Assembly (NCBI GenBank): GCA_944325445.1
Contig: CALVAG010000001.1
Location: 181,652-245,651, forward strand
Length of the DNA stretch: 64,000 bases
Direction: 5' to 3'
Origin: an uncultured Bacteroidales bacterium
Lineage (GTDB): Bacteria; Bacteroidota; Bacteroidia; Bacteroidales; UBA932
How positions within the stretch are numbered: position 1 is the first letter of the stretch; each line of letters begins with the position of its first letter. Below the pieces are notes generated by a model, which saw only the letters and a program-made list of their open reading frames with translations, was not told the DNA's origin and did no database searches. Of this stretch, positions 1 to 8,169 are shown piece after piece. A program made the translations under genes and the position numbers.

Positions 1-2
1 CC

Positions 3-290
3 CGTGCATACGCATTCGAGATGTGGATGAACGCCCCTATGCCCATGGTTACCTTTTTCAGGACGCTCGATGTATCCGCGCTGGTCAAAGCCGGCAAAAA
101 AAGAGGCTTGAAATTCAATATGCTTATGTGCTGGTGTATAGGAAAGGCGGCGAGCGGAATCAAGGAATTTTATATGTTGCCTGTGGGCAAAAGACTGATT
201 CAATATGACAGAATCGCTGTCAATACCATTGTTGCCGACAGCAGGGGAGAGGTGAGCTCCTGCGATTCTGCAAACCTGCATGACTTGTAA
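3..290 (+). pseudogene. Truncated CatA-like (chloramphenicol acetyltransferase fold) acyltransferase, 5' end outside window
   Basis: The frame is open from the left edge, so the true start lies upstream. The visible part (about 95 residues, with FEMWMNAPMPMV, LKFNMLMCWCIGKA and GIKEFYML) resembles the N-terminal half of the CatA-like O-acyltransferase family, whose members are usually a little over 200 residues. The frame stops at 288-290. The C-terminal half, which in this family carries the catalytic histidine (HHxxxDG), is missing. Neither of the other two plus-strand frames in the 127 bp before the next gene looks like the missing part. I therefore read this as a 3'-truncated, probably inactive gene. 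Family assignment is by eye from a fragment. Confidence 0.55.
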
Positions 291-361
291 CCCCGTTACG
301 GATAATTGTACCCCGATTACTGTTTTTTGTTCTTTTGCTGCCGGATTCTGAATTTAATATC

Positions 362-369
362 TATTTTTG
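362..369 (+). promoter_or_regulatory. Bacteroidota-type -7 element (TATTTTTG)
   Basis: TATTTTTG matches the phylum's TAnnTTTG -7 consensus and lies about 50 bp before the ATG at 418. No -33 TTTG is at ideal spacing; one at 334-337 is a few bases too far. Confidence 0.45.
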
Positions 370-417
370 TTATGGCGACAGTTATAAACCAGACAGTAAC
401 GGTAAACAGATACAATC

Positions 418-1566
418 ATGAGCGAAGTAAACGGAACGAAATCTTCTAAAGTCTACTATGCAGACTTCAGATGCAGGCCAGACGAGGGGCCGGCAGACAA
501 GCTGAAAAAACTTATAAAGGCTGCCGGCATAGATAAGATAGATATGGAAGGCAAGTTCGTGGCAGTAAAGATGCATTTTGGAGAGCATGGAAACCTTACA
601 TTTCTCCGCCCAAATTATGCCAGGGTCGTGGCGGATACAGTACGGGAACTTGGCGGAAAACCCTTTCTTACAGATTGCAACACTCTTTATCCGGGAAGCC
701 GCAAGAATGCGCTGGAACATCTGTACTGTGCATGGGAAAACGGATTTACCCCACTGACCGCGGGATGTCCCGTAATTATAGGCGACGGCCTGAAGGGAAC
801 CGATGACATTGCCGTGCCGGTAGAGGGCGGCGAGTATGTCAAGGAGGCAAAGATAGGCCGCGCCATTATGGATGCCGACATATTTATATCGCTCACCCAT
901 TTCAAAGGGCACGAGATGACAGGTTTTGGCGGGGCAATCAAGAACATAGGCATGGGATGCGGCTCGAGGGCAGGAAAGAAGGAGCAGCATTGCAACGGCA
1001 AACCGGTCATAGACCAGTCTCGCTGCCGCGGTTGCAAAAGGTGTATGCGCGAGTGTGCGAACAACGGGCTCGTATTCGATGAAAAGAGCAGGAAGATGAA
1101 TGTAGACCTAAGCAATTGCGTAGGTTGCGGGCGCTGTATAGGGGCATGTAATTTCGATGCGATAGATTTTGCGCAGAATGCAGCCGTAAAGGAGCTCAAC
1201 TGCAGAATGGCCGAGTATGCCAAGGCTGTTGTAGACGGAAGGCCGAATTTCCATATCTCGCTTATATGCGATGTCTCTCCCACATGCGACTGCCATTCCG
1301 GAAACGACACACCCATAATCCAGGATGTGGGCATGTTCGCCTCGTTCGATCCGCTTGCCCTGGACCAGGCCTGCGTGGATGCCTGCTTGAGAGAGGCTCC
1401 GCTGCCCAACAGCCAGCTTGCCGATGCAATGGCCGAAGAGGGGTTCGAAGACCATCATGACCATTTCGACAATACGAACCCCAATACGGAGTATAAGTCC
1501 TGTCTCTCTCATGCAGAGAAGATCGGCCTCGGCAGCCGTACATATGAACTTGTAAAGGTGAAATAG
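418..1566 (+). CDS. DUF362 domain protein with two 4Fe-4S clusters
   Basis: A 382-residue protein with an N-terminal DUF362 domain (VKMHFGEHGN near residue 45, ending around GFGGAIKNIGMGCG) followed by a bacterial ferredoxin-type insert. That insert has two complete CxxCxxCxxxC motifs starting at residues 203 (CRGCKRCMREC) and 234 (CVGCGRCIGAC), enough for two [4Fe-4S] clusters. No signal peptide or membrane segment is seen, so it is probably a cytoplasmic redox protein. The family is widespread in anaerobes and its reaction is unknown. It appears monocistronic: it has its own -7 element at 362-369 and a hairpin follows the stop. Family certain, role unassigned. Confidence 0.85.
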   Translation: MSEVNGTKSSKVYYADFRCRPDEGPADKLKKLIKAAGIDKIDMEGKFVAVKMHFGEHGNLTFLRPNYARVVADTVRELGGKPFLTDCNTLYPGSRKNALEHLYCAWENGFTPLTAGCPVIIGDGLKGTDDIAVPVEGGEYVKEAKIGRAIMDADIFISLTHFKGHEMTGFGGAIKNIGMGCGSRAGKKEQHCNGKPVIDQSRCRGCKRCMRECANNGLVFDEKSRKMNVDLSNCVGCGRCIGACNFDAIDFAQNAAVKELNCRMAEYAKAVVDGRPNFHISLICDVSPTCDCHSGNDTPIIQDVGMFASFDPLALDQACVDACLREAPLPNSQLADAMAEEGFEDHHDHFDNTNPNTEYKSCLSHAEKIGLGSRTYELVKVK

Positions 1567-1623
1567 ATGGCCGAATGCGGAGCGGTTACGAAAATGTTAC
1601 GGTAAGGTTTATTATATGTTAAG

Positions 1624-1663
1624 AATTGCGGAGATGCTTGCGTGGTATTCTCCGCAATTTTAC
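1624..1663 (+). terminator. Perfect 11-bp inverted repeat, probable terminator of the DUF362 gene
   Basis: AATTGCGGAGA (1624-1634) and TCTCCGCAATT (1649-1659) pair perfectly across a 14-nt loop and are followed by TTTTACC. The right arm occupies the spacer of the pst promoter (-33 at 1637-1640, -7 at 1661-1668), so the element could also act on pst transcription. Confidence 0.6.
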
Positions 1664-1668
1664 CTTTG
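1637..1668 (+). promoter_or_regulatory. Promoter of the pst operon
   Basis: CTTG at 1637-1640 (near -33 TTTG), a 20-bp spacer, then TACCTTTG at 1661-1668 (TAnnTTTG). This predicts a transcription start near 1675 and a 15-nt leader to the ATG at 1690. It excludes the in-frame GTG at 1642 as the start of pstS. Confidence 0.7.
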
Positions 1669-1689
1669 CGCCGGACTGAAAAAATCAGG

Positions 1690-2529
1690 ATGAACAGAAA
1701 ACCTTTCATTTTTTTGGCAATCGCAACTCTCTTTTTCAACAGTGTCGCACAGGCGCAAAGAATCAAGGGAAGCGATACGCTTCTTCCGCTTACTCAAGAA
1801 CTTGCGGAGGAGTATCTGGCGGAGCATCCCGAAGCGGAGATAATAGTGACAGGTGGCGGTTCCGGAGTGGGAATAGCCGCCCTTATGGAGAATACCACCG
1901 ATATTGCAATGGCCTCGCGCAGCATAAAGTTCGGTGAGAAGATGAAATTCGCAGAAGAGGGGCTGAAGGCGGTGGAAGTGACAGTGGCCTACGATGCGCT
2001 TGCAGTTGTAGTCCATCCGTCAAATCCCGTAAGCAGACTTACAAGAGAGCAGCTGGAGGCGATTTTCAGAGGAAAAATCACAAATTGGAAAGAGGTCGGC
2101 GGCGAGGACAGGAAAATCGTGGTCTATTCGCGGGAAACCTCTTCAGGAACATACGAATTCTTCAAAGAGAGCGTGCTGGAAAATAAAAACTATATGAGCA
2201 GCATTCTCTCCATGCCGGCGACAGGTGCAATCATACAGTCTGTAAGGCAGACAAAAGGGGCTATAGGCTATATCGGTCTGGCCTATCTCAACAGGTATGT
2301 AAAAGCGTTGGCTGTCTCTTATGACGGTGGGGTGCACTATGCCGAACCTTCTGTGGAGAATGCTGTAAACGGAAGTTATCCGATTGTCCGTCCGCTTTAT
2401 TATTATTATGATTCGGGAAAAGAGGCGGAAGTCTCTCCGTTCATCTCATACGTAATATCGCCGAAGGGGCAGGAATCCGTGCTGTCTCAAGGTTTTGTCC
2501 CTGTAACGGAAGAAGAAACGAGGCGGTAA
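1690..2529 (+). CDS. pstS: Phosphate ABC transporter substrate-binding protein PstS
   Basis: A 279-residue periplasmic binding protein that captures inorganic phosphate for the PstCAB transporter. It starts with a signal peptide (MNRKPFIFLAIATLFFNSVAQA, cleaved after AQA) and continues with the PstS-like fold: IKGSDTLLPLTQEL, VTGGGSGVGIAAL and SRETSSGTYEFF are the phosphate-loop segments. The ATG at 1690 is chosen because the promoter -7 box at 1661-1668 overlaps the longer GTG-initiated frame. It is first gene of pstS-C-A-B-phoU, 3 bp before pstC. Expression is expected to respond to phosphate starvation, but no Pho-box can be recognised here. Confidence 0.93.
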   Translation: MNRKPFIFLAIATLFFNSVAQAQRIKGSDTLLPLTQELAEEYLAEHPEAEIIVTGGGSGVGIAALMENTTDIAMASRSIKFGEKMKFAEEGLKAVEVTVAYDALAVVVHPSNPVSRLTREQLEAIFRGKITNWKEVGGEDRKIVVYSRETSSGTYEFFKESVLENKNYMSSILSMPATGAIIQSVRQTKGAIGYIGLAYLNRYVKALAVSYDGGVHYAEPSVENAVNGSYPIVRPLYYYYDSGKEAEVSPFISYVISPKGQESVLSQGFVPVTEEETRR

Positions 2530-2532
2530 TAT

Positions 2533-3729
2533 ATGAGACGGATTTTCGAAAAAGCTGTTAAATGGTTGCTTACCGCAAGCGGTTTTGTAACGAGTATAGT
2601 CATTCTGCTTATTATAGGATTCCTTTTTACAGAAGGTGCAGGGCTGTTTAAGGAGAAGGTTATAGAGGAGGGGTATGTATTGGCCCTGAACAGGGAGAAC
2701 AATGTAAAGGAGCTGACGGCAGCCCAGATAAAGGCAATTTTTGACGAAGATGTAACCAACTGGAAGGAATTCGGCGGCCCCGATATGAGGATAGAGCCTT
2801 TCAGGCTGGAAGATGCAGACAAACTCTTTACGGAAGAGGAACTGGGCGGCCAATATGAAAATGCAGGAAGCCTTATAGCATCTCTGATAGAAGCGCATCC
2901 CGGGATGGTGGCCTTTGTTCCGGAATCCATGATTCCAAAAGGGGCGAATCTTAATTTCATTGAGGACAGGTCCATCTCCCCGAAAGAGGTTTTTGCAGGC
3001 TCGGAATGGTTTCCAACAGCGACTCCCGCACCGCTTTTCGGCATGTGGCCTCTTCTGGCCGGAACGCTTTGGGTCAGTCTTTTTGCAATATTGTTTGCCC
3101 TTCCGTTCGGTATAAGCATAGCTGTCTATATGTCGGAGGTGGCATCGGAGAGGGTAAGAGGTTTTCTGAAACCGGTTATAGAGCTGTTGAATGGTATCCC
3201 ATCTGTGGTTTACGGCTTTTTCGGGCTTATTGTAATAGTACCGCTGTTGCAGCAGGTATTCGGCCTTCCTGTGGGAGAAAGCGGCCTTGCAGGCAGCATA
3301 GTATTGGCAATCATGGCACTTCCAACCATAGTTACTGTAGCGGAGGATGCAATGCGCAGCTGCCCCCGTTCATTGCGCGAGGCAAGTCTGGCGTTGGGAG
3401 CTACTCAATGGCAGACAGTCTATCGTGTAGTAATTCCTTCATCGATGTCCGGTATAGCGTCAGGCGTAGTTTTGGGCATAGGACGGGCTGTAGGGGAGAC
3501 AATGGCGGTTCTTATGGTTACGGGAAATGCGGCGGCCGTACCCTCTTCGATTCTCGAACCTCTCCGTACAATACCGGCCACAATCGCTGCGGAATTGGGT
3601 GAGGCACCTGCCGGAGGGGCGCATTATCAGTCGCTTTTCCTTTTGGGAGTCATCCTGTTTTTCATAACGTTTTTCATAAATCTCTGTGTGGAATATATTT
3701 CATCGCGCAATAAGGCAAAAAACAGTTAA
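2533..3729 (+). CDS. pstC: Phosphate ABC transporter permease PstC with PstS-like periplasmic insert
   Basis: Inner-membrane permease, 398 residues versus roughly 300-320 for enterobacterial PstC. TM1 lies at about residues 15-37. A hydrophilic segment follows (about 38-168), then the canonical permease domain from GMWPLLAGTLWVSL (about 170), including the EAA-type loop SLREASLALGATQWQT that contacts PstB. The extra segment contains LTAAQIKAIF and TNWKEFGG, closely matching LTREQLEAIF and TNWKEVGG in the neighbouring PstS. It looks like part of a periplasmic binding-protein lobe embedded between TM1 and TM2. From memory this layout recurs in Bacteroidota PstC, so it is not a local accident. 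Confidence 0.92.
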   Translation: MRRIFEKAVKWLLTASGFVTSIVILLIIGFLFTEGAGLFKEKVIEEGYVLALNRENNVKELTAAQIKAIFDEDVTNWKEFGGPDMRIEPFRLEDADKLFTEEELGGQYENAGSLIASLIEAHPGMVAFVPESMIPKGANLNFIEDRSISPKEVFAGSEWFPTATPAPLFGMWPLLAGTLWVSLFAILFALPFGISIAVYMSEVASERVRGFLKPVIELLNGIPSVVYGFFGLIVIVPLLQQVFGLPVGESGLAGSIVLAIMALPTIVTVAEDAMRSCPRSLREASLALGATQWQTVYRVVIPSSMSGIASGVVLGIGRAVGETMAVLMVTGNAAAVPSSILEPLRTIPATIAAELGEAPAGGAHYQSLFLLGVILFFITFFINLCVEYISSRNKAKNS

Positions 3730-3733
3730 TGTT

Positions 3734-4624
3734 ATGGCAATAGAGACATTTCCAAAAGGGTACGGGGCACGTAAACGCAGGTCGCAGAAAACGGCGTTCG
3801 GGATATTCAGGGGACTGAGCCTGTTTATCGTGCTTGTTCTCTTTGCAATACTCGGTTTTATAATATACAGGGGCGCCGGCGTAATAGACTGGACTTTCCT
3901 TACCGAGGCCCCTTCCGACGGTATGACCTCCGGAGGAATTTTTCCGGCCATAATAGGAACTCTTCTCCTTATGGCAGGCAGTGCAATCGTTGCCTTCCCT
4001 GTAGGCATAATGAGCGGAATCTATATGAACGAGTATGCCTCGAAGAGCGGATGGGCGGTTAAGTTCATAAGACTTATGACAAATAATCTCAGCGGCGTAC
4101 CGTCGATAGTTTTCGGTCTGTTCGGAATGGCTCTTTTTGTCAAATACCTGGGATTCGGAGACAGCATATTGGCCGGTTCGCTTACGCTGGGGCTTCTCTC
4201 ACTTCCGCTTGTTATCAGAACGACAGAGGAGGCGCTGAAGGATATACCTGCCGGAATCCGCGAAGGAAGCCTTGCGCTGGGCGCATCCAAATTGCAGACA
4301 ATCTGGAAGGTCGTGCTGCCGATGGGAATGCCGCGCATAATCACCGGGCTTATTCTCTCCCTGGGGAGGGTGTCGGGAGAAACCGCCCCGATTCTTTTTA
4401 CATGTGCGGCCTACTTCTTTCCGCAACTGCCCTCTTCGATTTTCGACCAGTGCATGGCATTGCCGTATCACCTGTATGTAATTTCCACAAGCGGTACCGA
4501 TATAGAGGCACAGCAGCCGATAGCATACGGAACAGCCCTTGTACTCATAATAATAGTCCTGGTAATAAATCTTTTGGCGGGAGTGTTGAGGAAATATTTT
4601 GAAAACCGTCTTAAACTCAAATAG
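3734..4624 (+). CDS. pstA: Phosphate ABC transporter permease PstA
   Basis: Second permease of the phosphate importer, 296 residues. The N-terminal cytoplasmic tail and TM1 ([17 protein letters not shown]) precede the permease domain with [29 protein letters not shown] and the EAA-like loop [16 protein letters not shown]. The ATG at 3734 is 4 bp after the pstC stop. A longer frame from 3686 would overlap pstC by more than 40 bp and adds a non-conserved tail, so it was rejected. It pairs with PstC to form the translocation pore. Confidence 0.93.
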   Translation: MAIETFPKGYGARKRRSQKTAFGIFRGLSLFIVLVLFAILGFIIYRGAGVIDWTFLTEAPSDGMTSGGIFPAIIGTLLLMAGSAIVAFPVGIMSGIYMNEYASKSGWAVKFIRLMTNNLSGVPSIVFGLFGMALFVKYLGFGDSILAGSLTLGLLSLPLVIRTTEEALKDIPAGIREGSLALGASKLQTIWKVVLPMGMPRIITGLILSLGRVSGETAPILFTCAAYFFPQLPSSIFDQCMALPYHLYVISTSGTDIEAQQPIAYGTALVLIIIVLVINLLAGVLRKYFENRLKLK

Positions 4625-4629
4625 AACAG

Positions 4630-5385
4630 ATGAATAAGATAGAGGCCATAGATGTAAATTTTTATTATGGAGATTTCCATGCGCTGAAGGGGATATCCAT
4701 GGAGATTCCGCAGAATAAGGTCGTGGCCTTCATAGGCCCGTCGGGTTGCGGAAAATCTACTTTTCTGAGACTCTTTAACAGAATGAACGACCTTATCCCT
4801 GGTTCAAGACTTCAAGGGAGGATTCTCATAGACGGGCAGGATATATATGCTCCGGGAGGAATGGAGGTGGATGAACTGAGAAAAAATGTGGGTATGGTAT
4901 TCCAGCGTCCAAACCCTTTTCCGAAAAGCATATTCGACAATGTAGCTTACGGGTTGAGGGTGAACGGCATAAAGGATAAGGAGTTTATAAGGCAAAGAGT
5001 GGAAGAGTCCCTTCGCGGTGCGGCCCTCTGGGATGAGGTGAAGGATAAATTGAACTCTTCTGCCTATGCGCTCTCGGGAGGACAGCAGCAGCGTCTTTGC
5101 ATAGCAAGGGCTATGGCCATTTCCCCCTCGGTGCTTCTGATGGATGAGCCGGCTTCCGCCCTGGACCCCATCTCTACCGCAAAGGTGGAAGAACTTATCT
5201 GCGAACTGCGCAATCAGGTTACCATAGTGATTGTAACGCATAATATGCAGCAGGCTTCGCGCGTGAGCGACAAGACCGCTTTTTTCTATATGGGGGAGAT
5301 GATAGAATATGACGATACAAAAGTTATCTTTACAAATCCTCATAAAGAGGCTACACAGAATTATATTACCGGACGTTTCGGTTAA
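4630..5385 (+). CDS. pstB: Phosphate ABC transporter ATP-binding protein PstB
   Basis: Cytoplasmic ATPase of the phosphate importer, 251 residues, the usual length. Walker A is GPSGCGKST (about residues 36-44), the Q-loop lies in [16 protein letters not shown], the ABC signature is [14 protein letters not shown] and Walker B is [12 protein letters not shown], followed by the switch histidine in [17 protein letters not shown] is characteristic of PstB rather than generic ABC ATPases. It sits 5 bp after pstA and 15 bp before phoU. Confidence 0.95.
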   Translation: MNKIEAIDVNFYYGDFHALKGISMEIPQNKVVAFIGPSGCGKSTFLRLFNRMNDLIPGSRLQGRILIDGQDIYAPGGMEVDELRKNVGMVFQRPNPFPKSIFDNVAYGLRVNGIKDKEFIRQRVEESLRGAALWDEVKDKLNSSAYALSGGQQQRLCIARAMAISPSVLLMDEPASALDPISTAKVEELICELRNQVTIVIVTHNMQQASRVSDKTAFFYMGEMIEYDDTKVIFTNPHKEATQNYITGRFG

Positions 5386-5400
5386 AAACAAAATAACATT

Positions 5401-6081
5401 ATGGTGAAATTTGTGGAATCGGAGCTTGTACAGCTCCGCAACGAGGTTTACGAGATGTGGACATTGGTCTACAAGCAAATGGAACAGGTCAAACAGGCCG
5501 TACTCGATATGGACGCGGATATGGCCAAACAGGTTCTTATGCGCGAACGCCGTGTAGATGCGATGGAATTGAGAATAGACAGCAAGGTAGAAGATATAAT
5601 CGCACTTTATACTCCGGTCGCCATTGATTTGCGCTTTGTGCTGGCAATGTTCAAGATAAACAATGACCTTGAAAGAATAGGCGACTATGCGGACGGTATG
5701 GCGAGGTTTGTAAAGGATGCAGCCGGGACTGCGCTCGATGCGGAACTTGTAGGCAGACTGCGCCTGGAAGAGATGTTTTCAACCGTTCTTGTAATGATGG
5801 ACAGTCTCAAGCAGGCACTCATGGATGAAGATCCCGCAAAGGCGGCCTCCGTATTGGAAACAGACGATATCCTGGATGAAATAAAGAACTCTTCGATAGG
5901 GATTCTTGTGGATTATGCAAAAAAACATACGGATTCAATCTATCTCTGTATAGGGCTGGCCGGTGTCATACGCAAGATCGAAAGGACCGGAGACCACCTT
6001 TCCAATGTAGCGGAAGATATCGTGTTTTATATCGATGCCAAAGTACTTAAGCATAATATGACGCAGGATGCCGGACAATAG
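5401..6081 (+). CDS. phoU: Phosphate signalling accessory protein PhoU
   Basis: A 226-residue PhoU with two tandem three-helix bundles, each carrying the family's metal-binding pattern: FKINNDLERIGDYADGM (around residue 80) and IRKIERTGDHLSNVAEDI (around residue 190). PhoU links the Pst transporter to the phosphate sensor kinase and limits phosphate uptake. It is the last gene of the operon and is followed by a strong terminator hairpin. No PhoR/PhoB pair is encoded in the window. Confidence 0.93.
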   Translation: MVKFVESELVQLRNEVYEMWTLVYKQMEQVKQAVLDMDADMAKQVLMRERRVDAMELRIDSKVEDIIALYTPVAIDLRFVLAMFKINNDLERIGDYADGMARFVKDAAGTALDAELVGRLRLEEMFSTVLVMMDSLKQALMDEDPAKAASVLETDDILDEIKNSSIGILVDYAKKHTDSIYLCIGLAGVIRKIERTGDHLSNVAEDIVFYIDAKVLKHNMTQDAGQ

Positions 6082-6103
6082 CGGTAAAAATTCGGTAAAG
6101 TTT

Positions 6104-6140
6104 AAAGTTGGAGGTCGCGCGTGGCTTCCAACTTTTTTTT
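6104..6140 (+). terminator. Rho-independent terminator of the pst operon
   Basis: AAAGTTGGA (6104-6112) pairs with TCCAACTTT (6127-6135) around a GC-rich loop and runs into an uninterrupted T tract to 6140, 20 bp after the phoU stop. Confidence 0.85.
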
Positions 6141-6147
6141 AATCTTT

Positions 6148-6173
6148 TGTAACAATCGTCACGCTCTTCCGTC
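6148..6173 (+). promoter_or_regulatory. ECF-sigma-type promoter (TGTAAC-N16-CGTC)
   Basis: TGTAAC at 6148-6153 and CGTC at 6170-6173 are spaced like the -35 'AAC' and -10 'CGTC' elements used by many ECF sigma factors. No TAnnTTTG is found in this gap. The element lies just upstream of the operon that encodes an ECF sigma factor, which suggests autoregulation. The predicted transcript starts near 6180, before the ATG at 6208. Confidence 0.5.
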
Positions 6174-6207
6174 TTTATTATGAAAACGGTTAAATTTACT
6201 GGACAAA

Positions 6208-6741
6208 ATGAAAACTATGAAACGGATTGCTTTAAGAGGAAAAACTGTTGCCGTTGCAGCGGCGGTATTGCTGACACTCTCTTTCTCTTCTCTTCCGATG
6301 AGGGCGGCGGCGAAAGATTCGGTAACCGAGGTGATGAGAAGCTACAGAAAAAGCGACGGCGTACAATATTTGAATGTAAACTCATTTCTTTTGTGGATTG
6401 CAGGAATCATATCCGGTGATGACGATGCACGGCAGATTCTGGGATATTTGAACAGGGTCGCGATTGTTTATGCCGAGGAAGCATCGGACGATCTGAAAAG
6501 AGAGATAATGGATTCAGTAAACATTGAACTCGAAAACGGTTACCAAATGATGACCGAAGTAAAGGATGAGACGGATGAGATTGCCGTCTGGTGCAGGCTC
6601 AATGATGACAGAATTACGGAAATGGTTGTGGTATCCGGTTCCGAATCCGCCGTGGTCTATCTCAAGGGAAAGGGAAGAGGATTTCCGGTATCGGAGATAG
6701 CGAGACTTGTTTCCGATGGCGGCAATATGATAGGAATGTAG
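6208..6741 (+). CDS. Exported DUF4252-family protein (first of two)
   Basis: A 177-residue protein with an N-terminal signal sequence (positively charged start, then VAVAAAVLLTLSFSSLPM and cleavage near RAAA). The mature part has the DUF4252 pattern: a YLNVNSFLL start region, an acidic central part and a VVYLKGKG strand. DUF4252 proteins are Bacteroidota-specific, small and of unknown function, and commonly sit beside ECF sigma genes. An alternative start is the ATG at 6217. It is separated by 6 bp from the sigma gene and is first in a four-gene operon behind an ECF-type promoter. Function unknown. Confidence 0.7.
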   Translation: MKTMKRIALRGKTVAVAAAVLLTLSFSSLPMRAAAKDSVTEVMRSYRKSDGVQYLNVNSFLLWIAGIISGDDDARQILGYLNRVAIVYAEEASDDLKREIMDSVNIELENGYQMMTEVKDETDEIAVWCRLNDDRITEMVVVSGSESAVVYLKGKGRGFPVSEIARLVSDGGNMIGM

Positions 6742-6747
6742 GGAAAG

Positions 6748-7263
6748 ATGGAGAAAGAGGAGTTTAAACGGGCGTGGTTACCGTTGAGCGGAGAGTTTTA
6801 CAGAGCGGCATATTGCATTCTCGAGTCGGAACAGGAGGCCAGGGATATTTTGCAGGATTTGTATGTAAAACTTTGGAATATGCGGGGTTCGCTTCAAAAT
6901 ATAGACTCTCCGCTCGCATACGGTACAAGAGTTATCCGGAATATGGCTTTGGACAGGGTGCGCAGTGCCCAATATCGTATGAGGAAAGATAATATCGTTG
7001 CGATGGATGAGATTTCTCCTTCAAATGCACCCGTCCACAGCCCTGTCGAGCGGGGGATGATAGAAAAACAGATGGTCCTTAGACTGAAGCGGACGGTTGA
7101 ACAGATGCAGGAGCCGCAGAGGAGTGTCATGAGAATGAGACTTTTCGATGATATGGATTATGGCGAAATTGCCCGTAAGACCGGCCTTTCGCAAATTAAT
7201 ATAAGGGTAATGGTAAGCAGAGGCAAAAGAAGAATTGCCGAGGCGATAAGGGAATATTTATAA
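6748..7263 (+). CDS. ECF (sigma-70 family, extracytoplasmic function) RNA polymerase sigma factor
   Basis: A 171-residue sigma factor. Region 2 spans about residues 10-75 (EQEARDILQDLYVKLWNMRG is region 2.2-like; AYGTRVIRNMALDRVR is the promoter-melting helix). Region 4 spans about residues 110-168 (PQRSVMRMRLFDDMDYGEIA then the helix-turn-helix TGLSQINIRVMVSRGKRRI). It lacks the long C-terminal extensions of some ECF groups. It sits between a DUF4252 gene and a small single-TM protein that occupies the usual anti-sigma position, implying control by membrane sequestration. Confidence 0.93.
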   Translation: MEKEEFKRAWLPLSGEFYRAAYCILESEQEARDILQDLYVKLWNMRGSLQNIDSPLAYGTRVIRNMALDRVRSAQYRMRKDNIVAMDEISPSNAPVHSPVERGMIEKQMVLRLKRTVEQMQEPQRSVMRMRLFDDMDYGEIARKTGLSQINIRVMVSRGKRRIAEAIREYL

Positions 7264-7274
7264 AAAGGAATACC

Positions 7275-7652
7275 ATGAAAGAGAAAGATATAAATGAAAT
7301 TGAGATTCCAAATGGGCTTGAGGAGGAAATGTCTGACTTTATAGACTCCATGGATGCCGCCGAAAGTGTAATGGCGGAAGAGAGGCGCAGAAAAGGTGCC
7401 GTAAGGTGGAGTTATGTCGCAGGAGCGGCTGCAACGGTAGCGTTGCTGGTGACTTTCCTTTTCAGGCAGCCCGCAATGCCGGAAGATACCTTTACAGATC
7501 CGCATGAAGCCTATGCCTGCGTGGAGCAGACATTGGCCGCCATTTCAGAAAAAATGGGAAACGGCGTGCAGCAGGCAAGGAGGGCCGGAGACAAAATAGA
7601 TGCCGGCACTGCAAAAATCAGGGAATTATATGACAATAAAAACAATGATTAA
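7275..7652 (+). CDS. Small single-pass membrane protein, putative anti-sigma factor
   Basis: A 125-residue protein with an acidic cytoplasmic N-terminal part (about 1-55), one transmembrane helix (VAGAAATVALLVTFLF, about residues 57-73) and a periplasmic tail (about 75-125) containing DPHEAYACVEQTLAAISEKM. It has no recognisable zinc-binding anti-sigma (ZAS) motif or FecR domain. Position 11 bp after the ECF sigma gene, together with the topology, suggests it binds and holds the sigma factor. That is inference from context, not from sequence similarity. Confidence 0.6.
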   Translation: MKEKDINEIEIPNGLEEEMSDFIDSMDAAESVMAEERRRKGAVRWSYVAGAAATVALLVTFLFRQPAMPEDTFTDPHEAYACVEQTLAAISEKMGNGVQQARRAGDKIDAGTAKIRELYDNKNND

Positions 7653-7666
7653 CTAACTCTAAGATT

Positions 7667-8167
7667 ATGAAACAGATATCAATTTTAATCGTAGCCATGT
7701 TCATGGCGGTGACAGCTTTTGCTCAGGAAGGTAAAGAGTTGTACAACAAGTATTCCGGTAAGGAAGGGGTGAGTGCGGTATATATATCGCCCACGATGTT
7801 CGAAATGATAAAGCAGATTCCGGACATTGAGCTCGAAGGTGAGAGCCTGAATATAGGTGAGCTCATCAAAACATTCGAAGGGATGTATATCCTTAATATC
7901 GAAAATGGGGAATTGTGTTCAGAAGTTGAGAAGAATGTGGAAGAGCTGGTCGGGAAAGGGAGGTACAAGCTTCTTATGGAGGCGATGGATGGCGGCGACC
8001 GCGTGCATATCTATATCGTTCAGGATGGAGATACCGTTACAGATTTCCTTATGCTTGCCGGCGAGGCTGCGCAAGGGCAGACAGACGGCACTGTCGCTGT
8101 AATCTCAATCTCTGCCAGAATGGCCATCTCAGAGTTGCAGAAACTTCTGGCGAGCGCAATGCAGTAG
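7667..8167 (+). CDS. Exported DUF4252-family protein (second of two)
   Basis: A 166-residue protein with a signal peptide (MKQISILIVAMFMAVTAFAQ, cleaved after FAQ or AFA) and a DUF4252 domain: LYNKYSGKEGVSAVYISPTM, then an acidic middle and DRVHIYIVQDGDTVTDFLML. It is shorter and only weakly similar to the DUF4252 protein at 6208. It is the last gene of the sigma operon, 14 bp after the putative anti-sigma gene. Its stop lies 2 bp from the convergent glycosyltransferase stop, leaving no room for a separate terminator. Probably a secreted or periplasmic effector or sensor; function unknown. Confidence 0.75.
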   Translation: MKQISILIVAMFMAVTAFAQEGKELYNKYSGKEGVSAVYISPTMFEMIKQIPDIELEGESLNIGELIKTFEGMYILNIENGELCSEVEKNVEELVGKGRYKLLMEAMDGGDRVHIYIVQDGDTVTDFLMLAGEAAQGQTDGTVAVISISARMAISELQKLLASAMQ

Positions 8168-8169
8168 CA

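Noticed and set aside
382..1512. Several antisense frames of 130-240 codons opposite the DUF362 gene
   Set aside because: The plus strand holds a complete DUF362-ferredoxin gene; the antisense frames have no recognisable domain and no promoter.
1642..1689. Longer GTG-initiated start of pstS
   Set aside because: It would begin upstream of the -7 box at 1661-1668, and the added residues are unlike a signal peptide.
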